54,702 nt of DNA from Nitrosomonas sp. (GTDB lineage: Bacteria > Pseudomonadota > Gammaproteobacteria > Burkholderiales > Nitrosomonadaceae), in contig NZ_JAMWZS010000016.1 in NCBI RefSeq assembly GCF_024282095.1, forward strand, positions 1-54,702. Reading direction: 5' to 3'. Below are positions 1-11,100 of the stretch, piece after piece (position 1 is the stretch's first letter; every line of letters begins with the position of its first letter). Under the pieces are notes generated by a model. It did no database searches. It saw only the letters and a list, made by a program, of their open reading frames with translations, and had not been told where the DNA came from. A program made the translations under genes and the position numbers.

Positions 1-567
1 TATGCCAGTCCAAACGGAAATGATTCTGGCTCCAGCTATGTAATATTCGGTGGTAACTTTACCGCTGCAGTGACTCATCCCGGAACACCCGGAAATGACG
101 GTCTCACGGGCACCTCCGCAGCAGAACGTTTCGTAGCCGGCAACGGTAACGATACCATGACCGGTGGCGGTGGCGCGGATGTGCTCCATGGCGGTGCAGA
201 TGATGACATCATTCAGGTATCTGATCTCGATTTTCGGATGGTGGATGGTGGTACTGGTAGTGACACTTTGATGTTGACCGATAGCGGCATTAGCCTGAAT
301 CTGCTCAATATTCGCAGCAGAATCAGTGATATCGAAACCATTGATCTGACCGGTACCGGTAACAATGCACTGACGCTGACGCCATTGGATGTACTGAATC
401 TGTCGGATAGCAGCAATACTCTGAAAGTCGATGGCAATGCGGGCGATCATGTCGTTGGACTCAGCAATGGCTGGGCGGATGGCGGCATCCAAGGCGATTT
501 TCATACGTACACGCAGGATGCAGCAGTGCTGCTAATTGGGGTTAATGTGGCGACGGATTTTGTTTAA
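1..567 (+). CDS. RTX/FG-GAP repeat protein, C-terminal part (5' end outside window)
   Basis: The frame is open from base 1 and ends at TAA 565-567. The first residues are the end of an FG-GAP (integrin alpha-type propeller) repeat with the pattern SSYVIFGGNF. An RTX-like calcium-binding stretch follows (GNGNDTMTGGGGAD, about residues 47-60), and then a C-terminal module with the pattern LNLSDSSNTLKVDGNAGD. The same module order ends the large downstream protein, so the two are tandem paralogues. RTX proteins of this type are normally exported by type I secretion through an uncleaved C-terminal signal and fold in extracellular calcium. No transporter gene is in the window. The family call is firm; substrate or adhesion role is unknown. 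Confidence 0.85.
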   Translation, partial: YASPNGNDSGSSYVIFGGNFTAAVTHPGTPGNDGLTGTSAAERFVAGNGNDTMTGGGGADVLHGGADDDIIQVSDLDFRMVDGGTGSDTLMLTDSGISLNLLNIRSRISDIETIDLTGTGNNALTLTPLDVLNLSDSSNTLKVDGNAGDHVVGLSNGWADGGIQGDFHTYTQDAAVLLIGVNVATDFV

Positions 568-573
568 TTGGCC

Positions 574-669
574 GTTGAAAAACGTTTTCGAGGCAACCGA
601 TACAAGGCAAAAACAGGCGAAGAAGCGCAGTTTTTAACACCGTAGCGGCAACGCAGATAGTTTTTCAAC
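574..669. repeat. REP-like palindromic extragenic element
   Basis: A perfect 10-bp inverted repeat (gttgaaaaac at 574-583, gtttttcaac at 660-669) bounds a 96-bp GC-mixed element that starts 6 bases after the stop codon of the upstream RTX gene. Its interior resembles a repeated intergenic element that I associate with Nitrosomonas genomes, but I could not verify copy number. It may act as a transcript-end hairpin. Only one copy is visible in this window. Confidence 0.5.
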
Positions 670-693
670 AGTTTGCTAGCGGCTCTACCTGCT

Positions 694-963
694 TCATCCA
701 ATCCTTCGGCGACAACTTTCTACACATAGATCAGTTTTCTCAGTCATTACTCGATTTGCTGCACAACTTCGCGATGCGCAGTGATCGGTAGACTGAAAAA
801 TAAAAAGTCTGCAAGCGCGGCGCTTATTCCTAAAACAACCAAAAACAGATAGCTGCAGGGGAATTTCTCCAGATATCCAATGCGTGACGTCTTTGCGTAA
901 AAATTCCATTGCCTGCCCCATTTCGCCAACACCCAGCATCAGAACTTTAACGAATGTTGTCAT
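694..963 (-). pseudogene. possible degenerate gene remnant in the RTX intergenic region
   Basis: Two overlapping minus-strand frames look like pieces of coding sequence. One starts at 963 and contains a glycine-rich stretch LGVGEMG that resembles a Rossmann nucleotide-binding loop. The other (932-747) contains a hydrophobic segment (YLFLVVLGISAALADFLFF) and ends in a short charged tail. Neither is complete and I recognise no full family. The stretch lies in about 580 bases without a convincing gene, between two RTX paralogues. A remnant broken by a frameshift is one reading; chance ORFs are the other. Confidence 0.2.
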
Positions 964-1147
964 GGATCAAATCAACCTTTTAGGGCGAGTGGATAATAAT
1001 ACATTGATATCTAAAATAATCGTTGCCTATATGCTTTAAGCGCAACAACAATGCAAGGGAAGACAAAATACGTTTTGCTATATCGCAAAGTGGCTTGCCA
1101 ACCTGACTGCGGCTGAGTGTTAAAAATAATTTGCAGGAGGTTTGTTT

Positions 1148-4100
1148 ATGAAGGTTATCAATTTATCCAGTCTCGATGGCAGTAATGGTTTTCGCCTGGA
1201 TGGGGTGACAGAAGGTGATTTAACGGGTGCATCAGTGAGTACTGCCGGAGATGTCAATGGTGATGGTTTTGATGATGTGATTGTCGGTGCACCGAGAGCA
1301 AATCCAGCCACCATGAGCCCAAATGGCTCCACTTATCTGGTGTTTGGCAAAGCGACTGGCTTCAGTGCTGAAATTGCTTTATCCAGTCTGGATGGCGTCA
1401 CTGGTTCTCGATTAGATGGCGGAAGAGCGGACGATAATGGTGTAGGATCAGGTGGGGCAATTAGCACGGCAGGAGATGTCAATGGTGATGGGCTCGATGA
1501 CTTGATCATTGGCGCTCCAGGTTTTGGTACAGATCATCCTACGGGAATCAGCTACGTCGTGTTTGGTAAAACCTCAAGTTTTGGTGCCACGTTTGCTTTA
1601 TCGACGCTGGATGGTGAAAGTGGTTTTTTTATAGGACCAGGGGGAGCTCACAGTGAATTCAGTTCTACCGTCAGTAATGCGGGGGATTTCAATGGTGATG
1701 GTTTTGATGAAATAATAATCGGCTCGCCAGTTTCCGGACGTGACATTTCCCCCGGCTCATTTATCGTAGCATATGGTAAGGCTTCAGGATTTAGCCCTTA
1801 TGATGGCAAAGAAGGCTTTGCCGTATCCGCGGAAAAATTTAATACATTGGGAGGTACGGTTAGTGGTGCCGGAGATATCAATGGCGATGGTTTTGATGAT
1901 GTGATTGTGAGTTCTAAAAATTTTTATGATTCCAGTTCCAGCTATGTGATATTTGGTGGTATGGGATTTAATGGGAATCTATTGAGCCTGGATGGTACCA
2001 ATGGCTTCCGCCTCATTGGGGGAGTATCTCCGATCGATTTTTGGGGAGTTTCCGTGAGTGATGCGGGTGATATTAACGGGGACGGTTACGATGATTTGAT
2101 TACCGGCAGTTATGTCGTGTTTGGCAAGGCCTCAGGATTTAGTGCACGACTGGATATATCCAATATGGATGGAAGCAGCGGTTTCCGTTTTGATAGTGGT
2201 GGATCGGTTACCAATGCTGGAGATGTGAATGGTGACGGGTTTGGAGATTTGATTATCGGTGGAAGGGATGCCAATGGCGATGGCGCTGGTTCCAGTTATG
2301 TCGTGTATGGCAAAGCATCCGGTTTTAGCGCCATATGGGATTTATCGAATCTCGATGACAACGCCGGTTTCCGCCTGGATGGGGTAGCCGCCGGCGATGG
2401 TTCGGGAGGTTCTGTCAGTAGTGCTGGCGATGTCAATGGTGATGGCTTTGATGATTTGATCATTGGTGCTGCCGGAGCCGATCCGAATGGAGAAGGATCG
2501 GGTTCCAGCTACGTGATGTTTGGGGGTGACTTTACCAATGCAGTGACTTTTCTGGGCACTTCTGGGGATGATGGTCTGATTTCCGGAACCCCAGCAGCAG
2601 AAAGCTTCGTCGCCGGCAACGGCAATGACACGATGACCGGTGGTGGCGGGGCCGATGTTTTTCATGGTGGTGAAGGTAACGACATCATCCAGGTGTCTGA
2701 TTTGTCTTTTCAGTTAGTGGATGGTGGTTTGGGTAGCGATACGCTGGATATGGCTAGTAGTAGCTCGAACGTTGATCTGATCAATATACGTGGCAGGCTC
2801 AACGGTATTGAAGCGATTAATTTGACTGGCAATGGCAACAATACAGTGACGCTCACTGCAGTTGATTTACTCAATCTGTCGGATAGCAGCAATACCTTGA
2901 GGGTTGATGGCGATGATGGAGACCGAATCATTGGATTGGGAATTGGCTGGGTAGATGGCGGCATTGTCGAGAATTATCAAATGTATACACAAGGCGCAGC
3001 TATACTCCAGATTGATCCGTCAATTACTACGGATTTTCCAGTATCGGGCCTCATTGACTTATCCAATCTCAATGGTAATAACGGTTTTCGTATTGATGGC
3101 ATAGCAGCGGGCGATGGATCCGGCGGATCAGTCAGTAATGCAGGGGATGTTAACAATGATGGTTTCGATGATTTGATTATCGGCGCTCGTCATGCTGACC
3201 CCAATGGAGAAAAATCTGGCACCAGTTACGTTATGTTTGGTAAAGCCGCTGGTTTTGGTGACGCATTCGATTTATCAGATATCGATGGTAGCAATGGTTT
3301 TCGCGTAGTAGGAACTGCAGAAAATGATAAATCCGGTATTAGCGTCAGTACTGCAGGCGATGTCAATGGAGATGGTATAGGTGATTTGATTGTTGGCGCC
3401 TATTACTCAGATACCAATGGCAACAATGCGGGTTCAAGCTATGTAGTGTTTGGAAAAACCTCCGGTTTTAATGCTGAAGTAGCTTTATCCAGTCTTGATG
3501 GTAATAACGGCTTTTGCATTGATGGCGTAGCTGCTGATGATCACTCGGGTTTTTCGGTTAGCAATGCCGGGGATGTCAACGGTGATGGTTTTGCTGATTT
3601 GATCATCGGTGCACGCTATGCTGATCGCACTGGCGGTAAGTCTGGTGCTAGTTATATTATGTTTGGTAAAGCTTCGGGTTTTAGTGCCACGTTTGATTTA
3701 GCCGATCTTGATGGCAATAATGGTTTTCGCTTGGATGGCGTAGCAGCGGATGATCGTTCTGGGCGATCGGTCAGCAATGCGGGGGATGTCAATGGTGACG
3801 GATTTGACGATGTGATCGTCGGAGCCAGTTTGGCAGATTCGCATGGCAGGTCTTCCGGATCCAGCTATGTGATATTTGGTAAAGCATCGGGATTCAGCGC
3901 TACGATGGCTCTATCGAGCCTTGATGGTCATACGGGTTTTCGCCTGGATGGTGTTATGGCGGGTGACCAATCCGGATTTTCCGTGAGTGCCGCGGGGGAT
4001 ATCAACGGCGATGGCTTTGCTGATGTGATTGTCGGTGCTCGTTCGGCAGATCTGCATGGCGACAAATCTGGCGCTAGTTATGTGGTCTTTGGTAAAGCTT

Positions 4101-6901
4101 CCGGTTTTGATGCCAGCATCGATTTATCCAGTCTCGATGGTGACACGGGTTTTCGTGTGGGTGGTGTGGCGGCAGATGACCAATCGGGTTGGTCAGTCAG
4201 TAGTGCGGGAGATTTTAATGGGGATGGTTTTGATGATGTGATTGTGGGTGCTCGCTGGGCCGACTCGAGTAACCAAGATGCTGGTGCCAGTTATGTGTTG
4301 TTTGGCAAGGCTTCAGGTTTTAATGCCACATTTGATTTATCCGACATTGATGGTATTAATGGTCTTCGCTTAGAGGGTACGAAAGCGAGTGATGGACTGG
4401 GTAAATCAGTCAGCAGCGCAGGAGACGTCAATGGGGATGGTTTTTCTGATTTGATTATCGGTGCCACGGGCGCTGATCCCAATGGCAGAAATTCTGGTTC
4501 CAGTTATGTATTATTTGGCGACAACTTTACTACTGCGGTGACTTACTTAGGAACAACAAAGGAAGAACTTCTGGTCGGCAGCGCTGATAGCGAACGTTTT
4601 GTGGCCGGTAACGGCAACGATACGATGATCGGTGGTGGTGGAGCGGATACTTTTCATGGCGGTGAAGGCGACGATCACATTGAAGTATTTGATTTAAATT
4701 TCCAGTTAGTGGAAGGCGGATCTGGTAGCGATACATTAGCTTTGGCAGGAAGTAATCTGAATCTAAATCTTTCAACTGTTCATAGCAAGGTCAGCAGCAT
4801 CGAAGCGGTCAATTTAACGGGCAGAGGCAATAATACATTAACACTCACTGCAGTGGATTTACTCAATTTATCAGATAGCAGCAATTCATTAACAGTTGAT
4901 GGCAATGCAGGGGATCGTGTTTTTGGGCTCGATAATGATTGGGCGGATGGTGGTATCAGCGGCGATTACCACCTTTATACTCAAGGTGCGGCAGAATTAT
5001 TGGTTGGGATAGCTGTCACTACCGTTTTTCCAGTACCAGGCGTTATTAACTTGATTAACCTTCACAGTGGTGTCGGTTTCCGTTTGGATGGAGAAGGTAA
5101 TGACTCGGGATTTTCAGTCAGCGGTGCAGGAGATGTCAATGGCGACGGATTTGATGATGTAATTATCGCTAGCCCTACTGCCAGTCCAAATGATATCGGC
5201 AATGCCGGTTCCAGCTATGTGGTATTTGGCAAAGCATCAGGTTTTAGTGACACACTGGCTCTTTCGAGCCTCGACGGCAAGACAGGATTTCAATTGAATG
5301 GCGGAAAAGTGCTTGATCAAACTGGCTATTCCGTCAGTGGCGCAGGCGATGTTAGCGGCGATGGCTTTGACGATCTGATTGTTGGATGCAAACGCACAAG
5401 TGTTAGTTACGTAGTATTTGGCAAAGCTTCAGGATTTGATGCCACACTTAATCTCGCGGATCTTAATGGCAGCGATGGTTTTCGCTTAGAAGGGGTAATA
5501 GGTGAATTAACAGGTCTTTCGGTGAGTAATGCTGGGGATGTTAATGGCGATAGTTTTGATGATGTGATTGTTGGTGCTCCCGATGCAAGTCCCAACGGTA
5601 CCTTCTCTGGCTCTAGTTACGTAATATTTGGTAAAGCTTCAGGATTTGATTCTACGCTTAATCTCTTGGATCTTAATGGCAACAACGGTTTTCGCCTCGA
5701 TGGAGCAATTGCAAGCGGTTTTTCTGGAAGAACAGTCAGTAGCGCAGGAGATATTAATGATGATGGTTTTGACGATGTGATTATCAGTACGCCTGGATTT
5801 GGTCCAAACTGGACTAATTATGTAGTTTTTGGCAAGGCTTCAGGATTTGGCGCTTCGCTGGTTTTGTCCAATCTTGACGGGAGCAATGGTTTCCGTTTGG
5901 AAGGTGATACAGGAGGTTCAGTTAGTGACGCGGGTGATATGAATGGTGATGGTTTCGATGACCTCATTACTGGAAATTACGTTGTATTTGGTAAAGCTTC
6001 GGGATTTGGTGCTCGACTGGATGTGTCTAGCCTGGATGGAAGTACAGGTTTCCGTTTTGATGGTGGCGGAGTAGGTAGCAGCGCAGGGGATGTTAATGGT
6101 GACGGATTTGATGACTTGATAATCGGTGATAGTTCGGCCAATCCAAATGGACAAAGTTCTGCTGGTACTTGCTATGTGCTATTTGGTAAAGCCTCTGGCT
6201 TTAGCGCGATAATGGATTTATCCAGTCTTGACGGTAACAACGGTTTTCGCTTGGATGGAGCGGCGGAGTATGATCGATCTGGCTTTTCAATCAGCAGTGC
6301 AGGGGATGTCAATGGCGATGGCTTTGACGATTTGATTATCGGTACTCCCGGTGCGGACTCCAGTTACGTTATCTTTGGCCGCAGCGATTTTGGAATTGGG
6401 TTGCCTGAAATCATGGGTACATCGGGAGATGGCTTGTTGAAGGATACCTCGGCAGAGGAGGATTTCAAGGCTGGTGCAGGCGATGACCATATCATCGGCC
6501 ACGGCGGAGCGGATGTCTTTGAAGGTGGAGCGGGCGACGACAAGATTCGCGTGGCTGATCTCGATTTCACATTGATCGATGGCGGCGCTGGCAACGATGT
6601 GCTACATCTTGTCGGTAACGGCCTGAATCTAAACCTGGCGGATTCTGGCGACAATATCAGCAGCATCGAAACCATCTGCTTGTACGGCCAGGGCGACAAT
6701 ACGCTGACGCTCACTGCAGCCGATTTACTCAACCTGTCGGATACCACCAATACCTTAACAGTCAACGGCAATGCCGGAGACCGCATCACTGTGCAAAATA
6801 GCGGTTGGACTGACGGCGGCAGCCACGATGGTTACCATACGTATATCCACGATAATGCGGTGCTGCTGGTTGGGGTTAATGTGACGATCGATTTTGCTTA
6901 G
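1148..6901 (+). CDS. giant RTX/FG-GAP protein with three seven-bladed propellers
   Basis: The start is ATG 1148, seven bases after a perfect AGGAGG (1135-1140); a TTG two codons earlier is less likely. The 1917-residue product has 21 FG-GAP repeats, each with a calcium-loop pattern like DVNGDGFDDLI. They fall into three runs of exactly seven, and each run is followed by an RTX block (about residues 488-517, 1152-1181 and 1776-1802) and a module with LNLSDSSN. Seven FG-GAP repeats make one integrin alpha-type beta-propeller, so the chain should fold as three propellers joined by calcium-binding rolls. There is no N-terminal signal peptide, and the C-terminal end resembles type I secretion substrates. 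It is likely a secreted or surface adhesin. Its C terminus matches that of the gene before it, which points to duplication. Confidence 0.9.
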   Translation: MKVINLSSLDGSNGFRLDGVTEGDLTGASVSTAGDVNGDGFDDVIVGAPRANPATMSPNGSTYLVFGKATGFSAEIALSSLDGVTGSRLDGGRADDNGVGSGGAISTAGDVNGDGLDDLIIGAPGFGTDHPTGISYVVFGKTSSFGATFALSTLDGESGFFIGPGGAHSEFSSTVSNAGDFNGDGFDEIIIGSPVSGRDISPGSFIVAYGKASGFSPYDGKEGFAVSAEKFNTLGGTVSGAGDINGDGFDDVIVSSKNFYDSSSSYVIFGGMGFNGNLLSLDGTNGFRLIGGVSPIDFWGVSVSDAGDINGDGYDDLITGSYVVFGKASGFSARLDISNMDGSSGFRFDSGGSVTNAGDVNGDGFGDLIIGGRDANGDGAGSSYVVYGKASGFSAIWDLSNLDDNAGFRLDGVAAGDGSGGSVSSAGDVNGDGFDDLIIGAAGADPNGEGSGSSYVMFGGDFTNAVTFLGTSGDDGLISGTPAAESFVAGNGNDTMTGGGGADVFHGGEGNDIIQVSDLSFQLVDGGLGSDTLDMASSSSNVDLINIRGRLNGIEAINLTGNGNNTVTLTAVDLLNLSDSSNTLRVDGDDGDRIIGLGIGWVDGGIVENYQMYTQGAAILQIDPSITTDFPVSGLIDLSNLNGNNGFRIDGIAAGDGSGGSVSNAGDVNNDGFDDLIIGARHADPNGEKSGTSYVMFGKAAGFGDAFDLSDIDGSNGFRVVGTAENDKSGISVSTAGDVNGDGIGDLIVGAYYSDTNGNNAGSSYVVFGKTSGFNAEVALSSLDGNNGFCIDGVAADDHSGFSVSNAGDVNGDGFADLIIGARYADRTGGKSGASYIMFGKASGFSATFDLADLDGNNGFRLDGVAADDRSGRSVSNAGDVNGDGFDDVIVGASLADSHGRSSGSSYVIFGKASGFSATMALSSLDGHTGFRLDGVMAGDQSGFSVSAAGDINGDGFADVIVGARSADLHGDKSGASYVVFGKASGFDASIDLSSLDGDTGFRVGGVAADDQSGWSVSSAGDFNGDGFDDVIVGARWADSSNQDAGASYVLFGKASGFNATFDLSDIDGINGLRLEGTKASDGLGKSVSSAGDVNGDGFSDLIIGATGADPNGRNSGSSYVLFGDNFTTAVTYLGTTKEELLVGSADSERFVAGNGNDTMIGGGGADTFHGGEGDDHIEVFDLNFQLVEGGSGSDTLALAGSNLNLNLSTVHSKVSSIEAVNLTGRGNNTLTLTAVDLLNLSDSSNSLTVDGNAGDRVFGLDNDWADGGISGDYHLYTQGAAELLVGIAVTTVFPVPGVINLINLHSGVGFRLDGEGNDSGFSVSGAGDVNGDGFDDVIIASPTASPNDIGNAGSSYVVFGKASGFSDTLALSSLDGKTGFQLNGGKVLDQTGYSVSGAGDVSGDGFDDLIVGCKRTSVSYVVFGKASGFDATLNLADLNGSDGFRLEGVIGELTGLSVSNAGDVNGDSFDDVIVGAPDASPNGTFSGSSYVIFGKASGFDSTLNLLDLNGNNGFRLDGAIASGFSGRTVSSAGDINDDGFDDVIISTPGFGPNWTNYVVFGKASGFGASLVLSNLDGSNGFRLEGDTGGSVSDAGDMNGDGFDDLITGNYVVFGKASGFGARLDVSSLDGSTGFRFDGGGVGSSAGDVNGDGFDDLIIGDSSANPNGQSSAGTCYVLFGKASGFSAIMDLSSLDGNNGFRLDGAAEYDRSGFSISSAGDVNGDGFDDLIIGTPGADSSYVIFGRSDFGIGLPEIMGTSGDGLLKDTSAEEDFKAGAGDDHIIGHGGADVFEGGAGDDKIRVADLDFTLIDGGAGNDVLHLVGNGLNLNLADSGDNISSIETICLYGQGDNTLTLTAADLLNLSDTTNTLTVNGNAGDRITVQNSGWTDGGSHDGYHTYIHDNAVLLVGVNVTIDFA

Positions 6902-7011
6902 TGAAATAGCAGTGCATTCATGGTTCCAAGTTTACTGTGAGCATAATCAATTTTGGGTTGTTTGTGCTAAGCTTGGCGAAGGTTTGGATTTAACCAGAAT
7001 CAGGATTTTCA

Positions 7012-8064
7012 ATGGATACCCATGAGACACCCGCCGCACCAGTGCTTGAAATCAGCACCTCCCGCCAGATGCTGTCATGGCTGGCTGAGCAGAAACTTGC
7101 TATTGCGCTGACGACCTACCAGATCGGCAAGTTGTATTTTATCGGCCTGAAGCCCGATAACACGCTGTCGGTATTCGAGCGTAGCTTCAACCGCTGCATG
7201 GGCTTGTGTTCGACATCGAATGGTTTGTACATGAGCAGCCTGTATCAGGTGTGGCGGTTTGAGAATGTACTCGAACCGGGGCAGCAGCAGGATGGTTTCG
7301 ACCGGTTGTATGTGCCGCAAGTGGGGTATACCACCGGTGATCTGGATATTCATGACATGGCGGTGGATCGTGATGGCCGCTTGGTATTCGTCAATACGCT
7401 GTTTGGTTGTTTGGCGACATTGAGCGAAACGCATAGCTTCAAGCCACTGTGGCGCCCCGCTTTTATCAGCAAACTGGCAGCGGAAGACCGTTGTCATTTG
7501 AACGGCCTGGCGATGCAGGATGGCCAGCCAGCTTATGTGACCGCAGTGAGCCAATCCGATGTCGCTGATGGTTGGCGCGAGCATCGTGCCGATGGCGGGA
7601 TTGTCATTGACGTGAACCGCAATGAAATTGTTTGCACCGGCCTATCCATGCCGCATTCGCCGCGTTGGTACAACGGCAGGCTGTGGCTGCTCAATTCCGG
7701 CACGGGAGATTTCGGTTATGTTGATCTTGCGACGGGACGTTTTGAACCGCTGTGTTTTTGTCCTGGATACATGCGCGGCTTGAGCTTTCATGGTGATTTC
7801 GCCCTGGTGGGTTTGTCCAGGCCGCGCCACAATAAAACCTTCAGCGGTTTGGCATTGGATGCAAATTTGAAATCGCGCAATGCGGAAGCGCGCTGCGGGG
7901 TGCAGGTAATCGATCTGCGCACCGGCGATGTGGTGCATTGGTTGCGCATGGAAGGTGTGGTTGAAGAGCTCTATGATGTGATTGCTTTGCCGAATGTGCG
8001 CCGCCCGATGGCGCTGGGATTCAAAACCGATGAGATTCGTCGGGTATTGAGTGTTGAAGCCTAG
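7012..8064 (+). CDS. TIGR03032-type protein (beta-propeller-like, unknown function)
   Basis: This 350-residue protein matches my memory of the TIGR03032 family: an N-terminal LEISTSRQML stretch, then SFNRCMGLC, a D-rich stretch around DIHDMAVD, and a WYNGRLWLLNSGTG segment typical of a propeller-like enzyme-less fold. ATG 7012 is preceded by AGGA at 7002-7005. There is no signal peptide or membrane segment. It starts 110 bases after the giant RTX gene and in the same direction. Members of this family are often encoded beside large repeat or calcium-binding proteins, so a role in handling or modifying the RTX protein is possible but unproven. Confidence 0.75.
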   Translation: MDTHETPAAPVLEISTSRQMLSWLAEQKLAIALTTYQIGKLYFIGLKPDNTLSVFERSFNRCMGLCSTSNGLYMSSLYQVWRFENVLEPGQQQDGFDRLYVPQVGYTTGDLDIHDMAVDRDGRLVFVNTLFGCLATLSETHSFKPLWRPAFISKLAAEDRCHLNGLAMQDGQPAYVTAVSQSDVADGWREHRADGGIVIDVNRNEIVCTGLSMPHSPRWYNGRLWLLNSGTGDFGYVDLATGRFEPLCFCPGYMRGLSFHGDFALVGLSRPRHNKTFSGLALDANLKSRNAEARCGVQVIDLRTGDVVHWLRMEGVVEELYDVIALPNVRRPMALGFKTDEIRRVLSVEA

Positions 8065-8083
8065 GAGCCCGACAGGCTCCTAG
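8061..8083. terminator. stem-loop over the stop codon, possible terminator
   Basis: A perfect 9-bp stem (ctaggagcc / ggctcctag) closes a 5-base loop and includes the TAG stop of the TIGR03032 gene. No clear T run follows on either strand, so it is either a weak terminator between convergent genes or an mRNA 3'-end stabiliser. Confidence 0.4.
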
Positions 8084-8136
8084 AGTTTCATAGTCCTCAT
8101 AATGATATCCACAACCGCTTCGGCTAATAAAGAACG

Positions 8137-11100
8137 TCATTCGAACATTGATTTTTCACGTAGCCATGCTTCAAATTCCAAAGCCGGCACCGGTCTGTGA
8201 AACAGGAATCCTTGATAATAATCGCAGCCATGCTGACGCAAGAAGGCCAATTGCTGTTCAGACTCTACCCCTTCAGCAAGCACAGCCAACTTAAGGCTGC
8301 GCGCCATGGCAATAATGGTAGCGGCGATTTCACGATCATTGGGATCATCGGCCAGGCCATGCACGAAACTCTGGTCGATCTTCAGCTTGTCGATGGGAAA
8401 GCGCTTCAAATATGTCAGCGAGGAATAGCCCGTACCAAAATCATCGATCGCCAGGCGTACACCCAGGCCTTTCAAGGTTCTCAACGTATCGATGGATTGT
8501 TCTGCATGTTCCATGAACATGCTTTCGGTTAATTCCAGTTCCAGGAAAGTTGCCGGAAATTTCGTTTCTGCCAATACGCGCTGCGTCAATTCGATCAGAT
8601 TGGCAGATTGAAACTGCCGCACCGACAAATTGACTGCCATCACGAGTGGCGGCAGACCAGCATCCATCCAGGCACGGCCCTGAGCGCACGCGGTGCGTAA
8701 TACCCACTCACCGAGCAGCACGATAAGTCCGGTTTCTTCGGCAATAGGGATAAATTTTCCCGGCGGCACCATGGCTTTATCGGGCGGTTGCCAGCGCACT
8801 AAGGCTTCAACCCCCACCACTCGGCCACTACCGGCATGAATCAGGGGCTGGTAGTGGAGAATGAATTCTCCGGCAGTGAGCGCATAGCGCAGGCGGGTTT
8901 CCAGTATCAGACGCTCATTGGCGGCAATGCTTAGGGCTTCTGTATGGTAACGATACGTATTGCGGCCTTCTTGTTTCGCCAAATACATGGCCATATCAGC
9001 GTGCTGGATCAGCTCGGTAACGCTGTTCGCATCATCCGGAAAAAGGCTGATACCCACACTGGCATTAATAAAGATCTCGTGACCACTCGGCAAAATGAAC
9101 GGTGTAGTGAGCAGATTAATCAAAGTTTGTGCTACGGTGGCAGGCTCACTGGGATCTCTGATATTTTCAAGTACCAACAGAAATTCATCACCGCCCAATC
9201 GCGCCAGTGTATCTTCCTCACGCAGTCGTTTCTTCAAGCGGGAGGCCAGCATAATCAAAAGCTCATCCCCGATGGGATGACCCAGGCTGTCATTGACATT
9301 CTTGAAGCGATCCAGATCGAGATAAAGCGTTGCAATCCGGTAGTTATGCCGTTGTGCCCGTTCAATGGCATGATGTAAACGTGATTGCACCAACAAACGG
9401 TTTGGCAAGTCGGTCAATGGATCATAGTGGGCAAGATGCATGAGACGCGCTTCAGATTGCTTCGTCTGAGTAATGTCAGTAAATACGCCGACATAATTGC
9501 AGGGCTCATTTCTGTCATTACATACTGTGCTTATTGTCAGCCATTGCGGATAAATCTCCCCATTGCTGCGGCGGCTCCAGATTTCTCCGCACCAATAACC
9601 TGTCTGGCTGAGACTGCTCCACATTGCCTGGTAAAACGCTTTATCGTGCCGTCCCGACTTGATGATCTTTGGGTTCTTGCCGAGCACCTGTGCTTCGCTG
9701 TAACCGGTAATTTCAGTGTAGGCACGATTGATAGCGACGATACGTGGTTCCAGATCGGTAATGACCACACCTTCCCGGGTGGATTCAAATACGGCTGCAG
9801 CCTGCTTTAATGTCTCCGCTGCATATACCTTTTGTACCGCCAGTGCAGTGATGGAAACGAATTCATTGATCAATGCCAGGTCGGCAGGTAAAGGTTCCCG
9901 AGGGGTATGGTAATAGATGGAAAAGGTGCCTAATACTCTTCCGGCTTCATCCTTGAACGGCACTGACCAGCAGGCATGGAGGTTGGCTTTACGTGTTAAT
10001 TCCAGATAAGGTTGCCAATAAGGATGCTGATCAATATCAGAAACGATCACCGGTTCACCACGCCACGCTGATGTCCCGCAGGAACCGATGCCATCACCGA
10101 TTCTCAGCTGATCGACGACTGCGTTGTAATCATCCGGCAGGCTTGGTGCCACACCATGCCTAAGGCGGCCTGTATGCTTATCCAGCAGCAGGATAGAGAC
10201 CAGCATGTCGGGATTGATGGTCTCCAGGCGCTGAGCAATGTCATTGAGAATCACTGCAAGCGGTTGATTGGTAACGATCAGATCCAATACGGACTGATGC
10301 GCGCCGCGTATCAACTCAGCGCGTTTTTGCTCACTGATATCGAGCCAAGCACCGACAATTTCGAGAGGCTCGCCATCCATACTTCGTACCAGCCGAAGTT
10401 CATCCAGAATCCAGACGATTCGTCCGCTGCGATGAAAAAACCGGTAGTCATGGGTCAGCTGACCTTCTGTAAATAAAATGGATTGGCGCGCCAATACCGC
10501 TTCACGATCATCCGGATGCACATGTGAGTACCACCAGTCCGGAACCAGTGCTTCTTCCGGCGTGTAACCAAGCAGTCGTTCGATGTTCTCGCTGACCCAG
10601 ATGGATTGAAGCGTTTTCCCTGCAAAATGAAGGTTGTATAGAATGGTCGGGCTGGCAGCCAGCAAATGGGAAAGACGCAGGCTGGTTTTTTTCAAACTGA
10701 TTCGCTCGCGTGTCAATTCTGCTTGGTGCTGTACTTTTTCCAGTGTGGCGGCGATCTCATAGAGATAGCCTTCATGCTTGGATAGATAATCGTCCACCCC
10801 CAAACGCAATGCACGAGCAGTCACCATCTCACTGCCCTGCCCTGTAATTAACACGATGGGGATATCCAGCTTACGATCGTTACGTAGTCGCTTAATGAAC
10901 TCCAATCCGTCCATACCCGGCATACGGTAATCAATCAGGAGTACATCAAATGCAGCAGTCTGTGCAACCGGGTCAGCAGGTAAAAGTGCCAGAGCATCTT
11001 GGCTACTTGTCATCGCGGTCAGGTGAACATGCGGCGCATGCGAGGCCAAATGGCGGCGCATCAGATCGATATCAGAAATATTATGCTCAATATATAGAAC

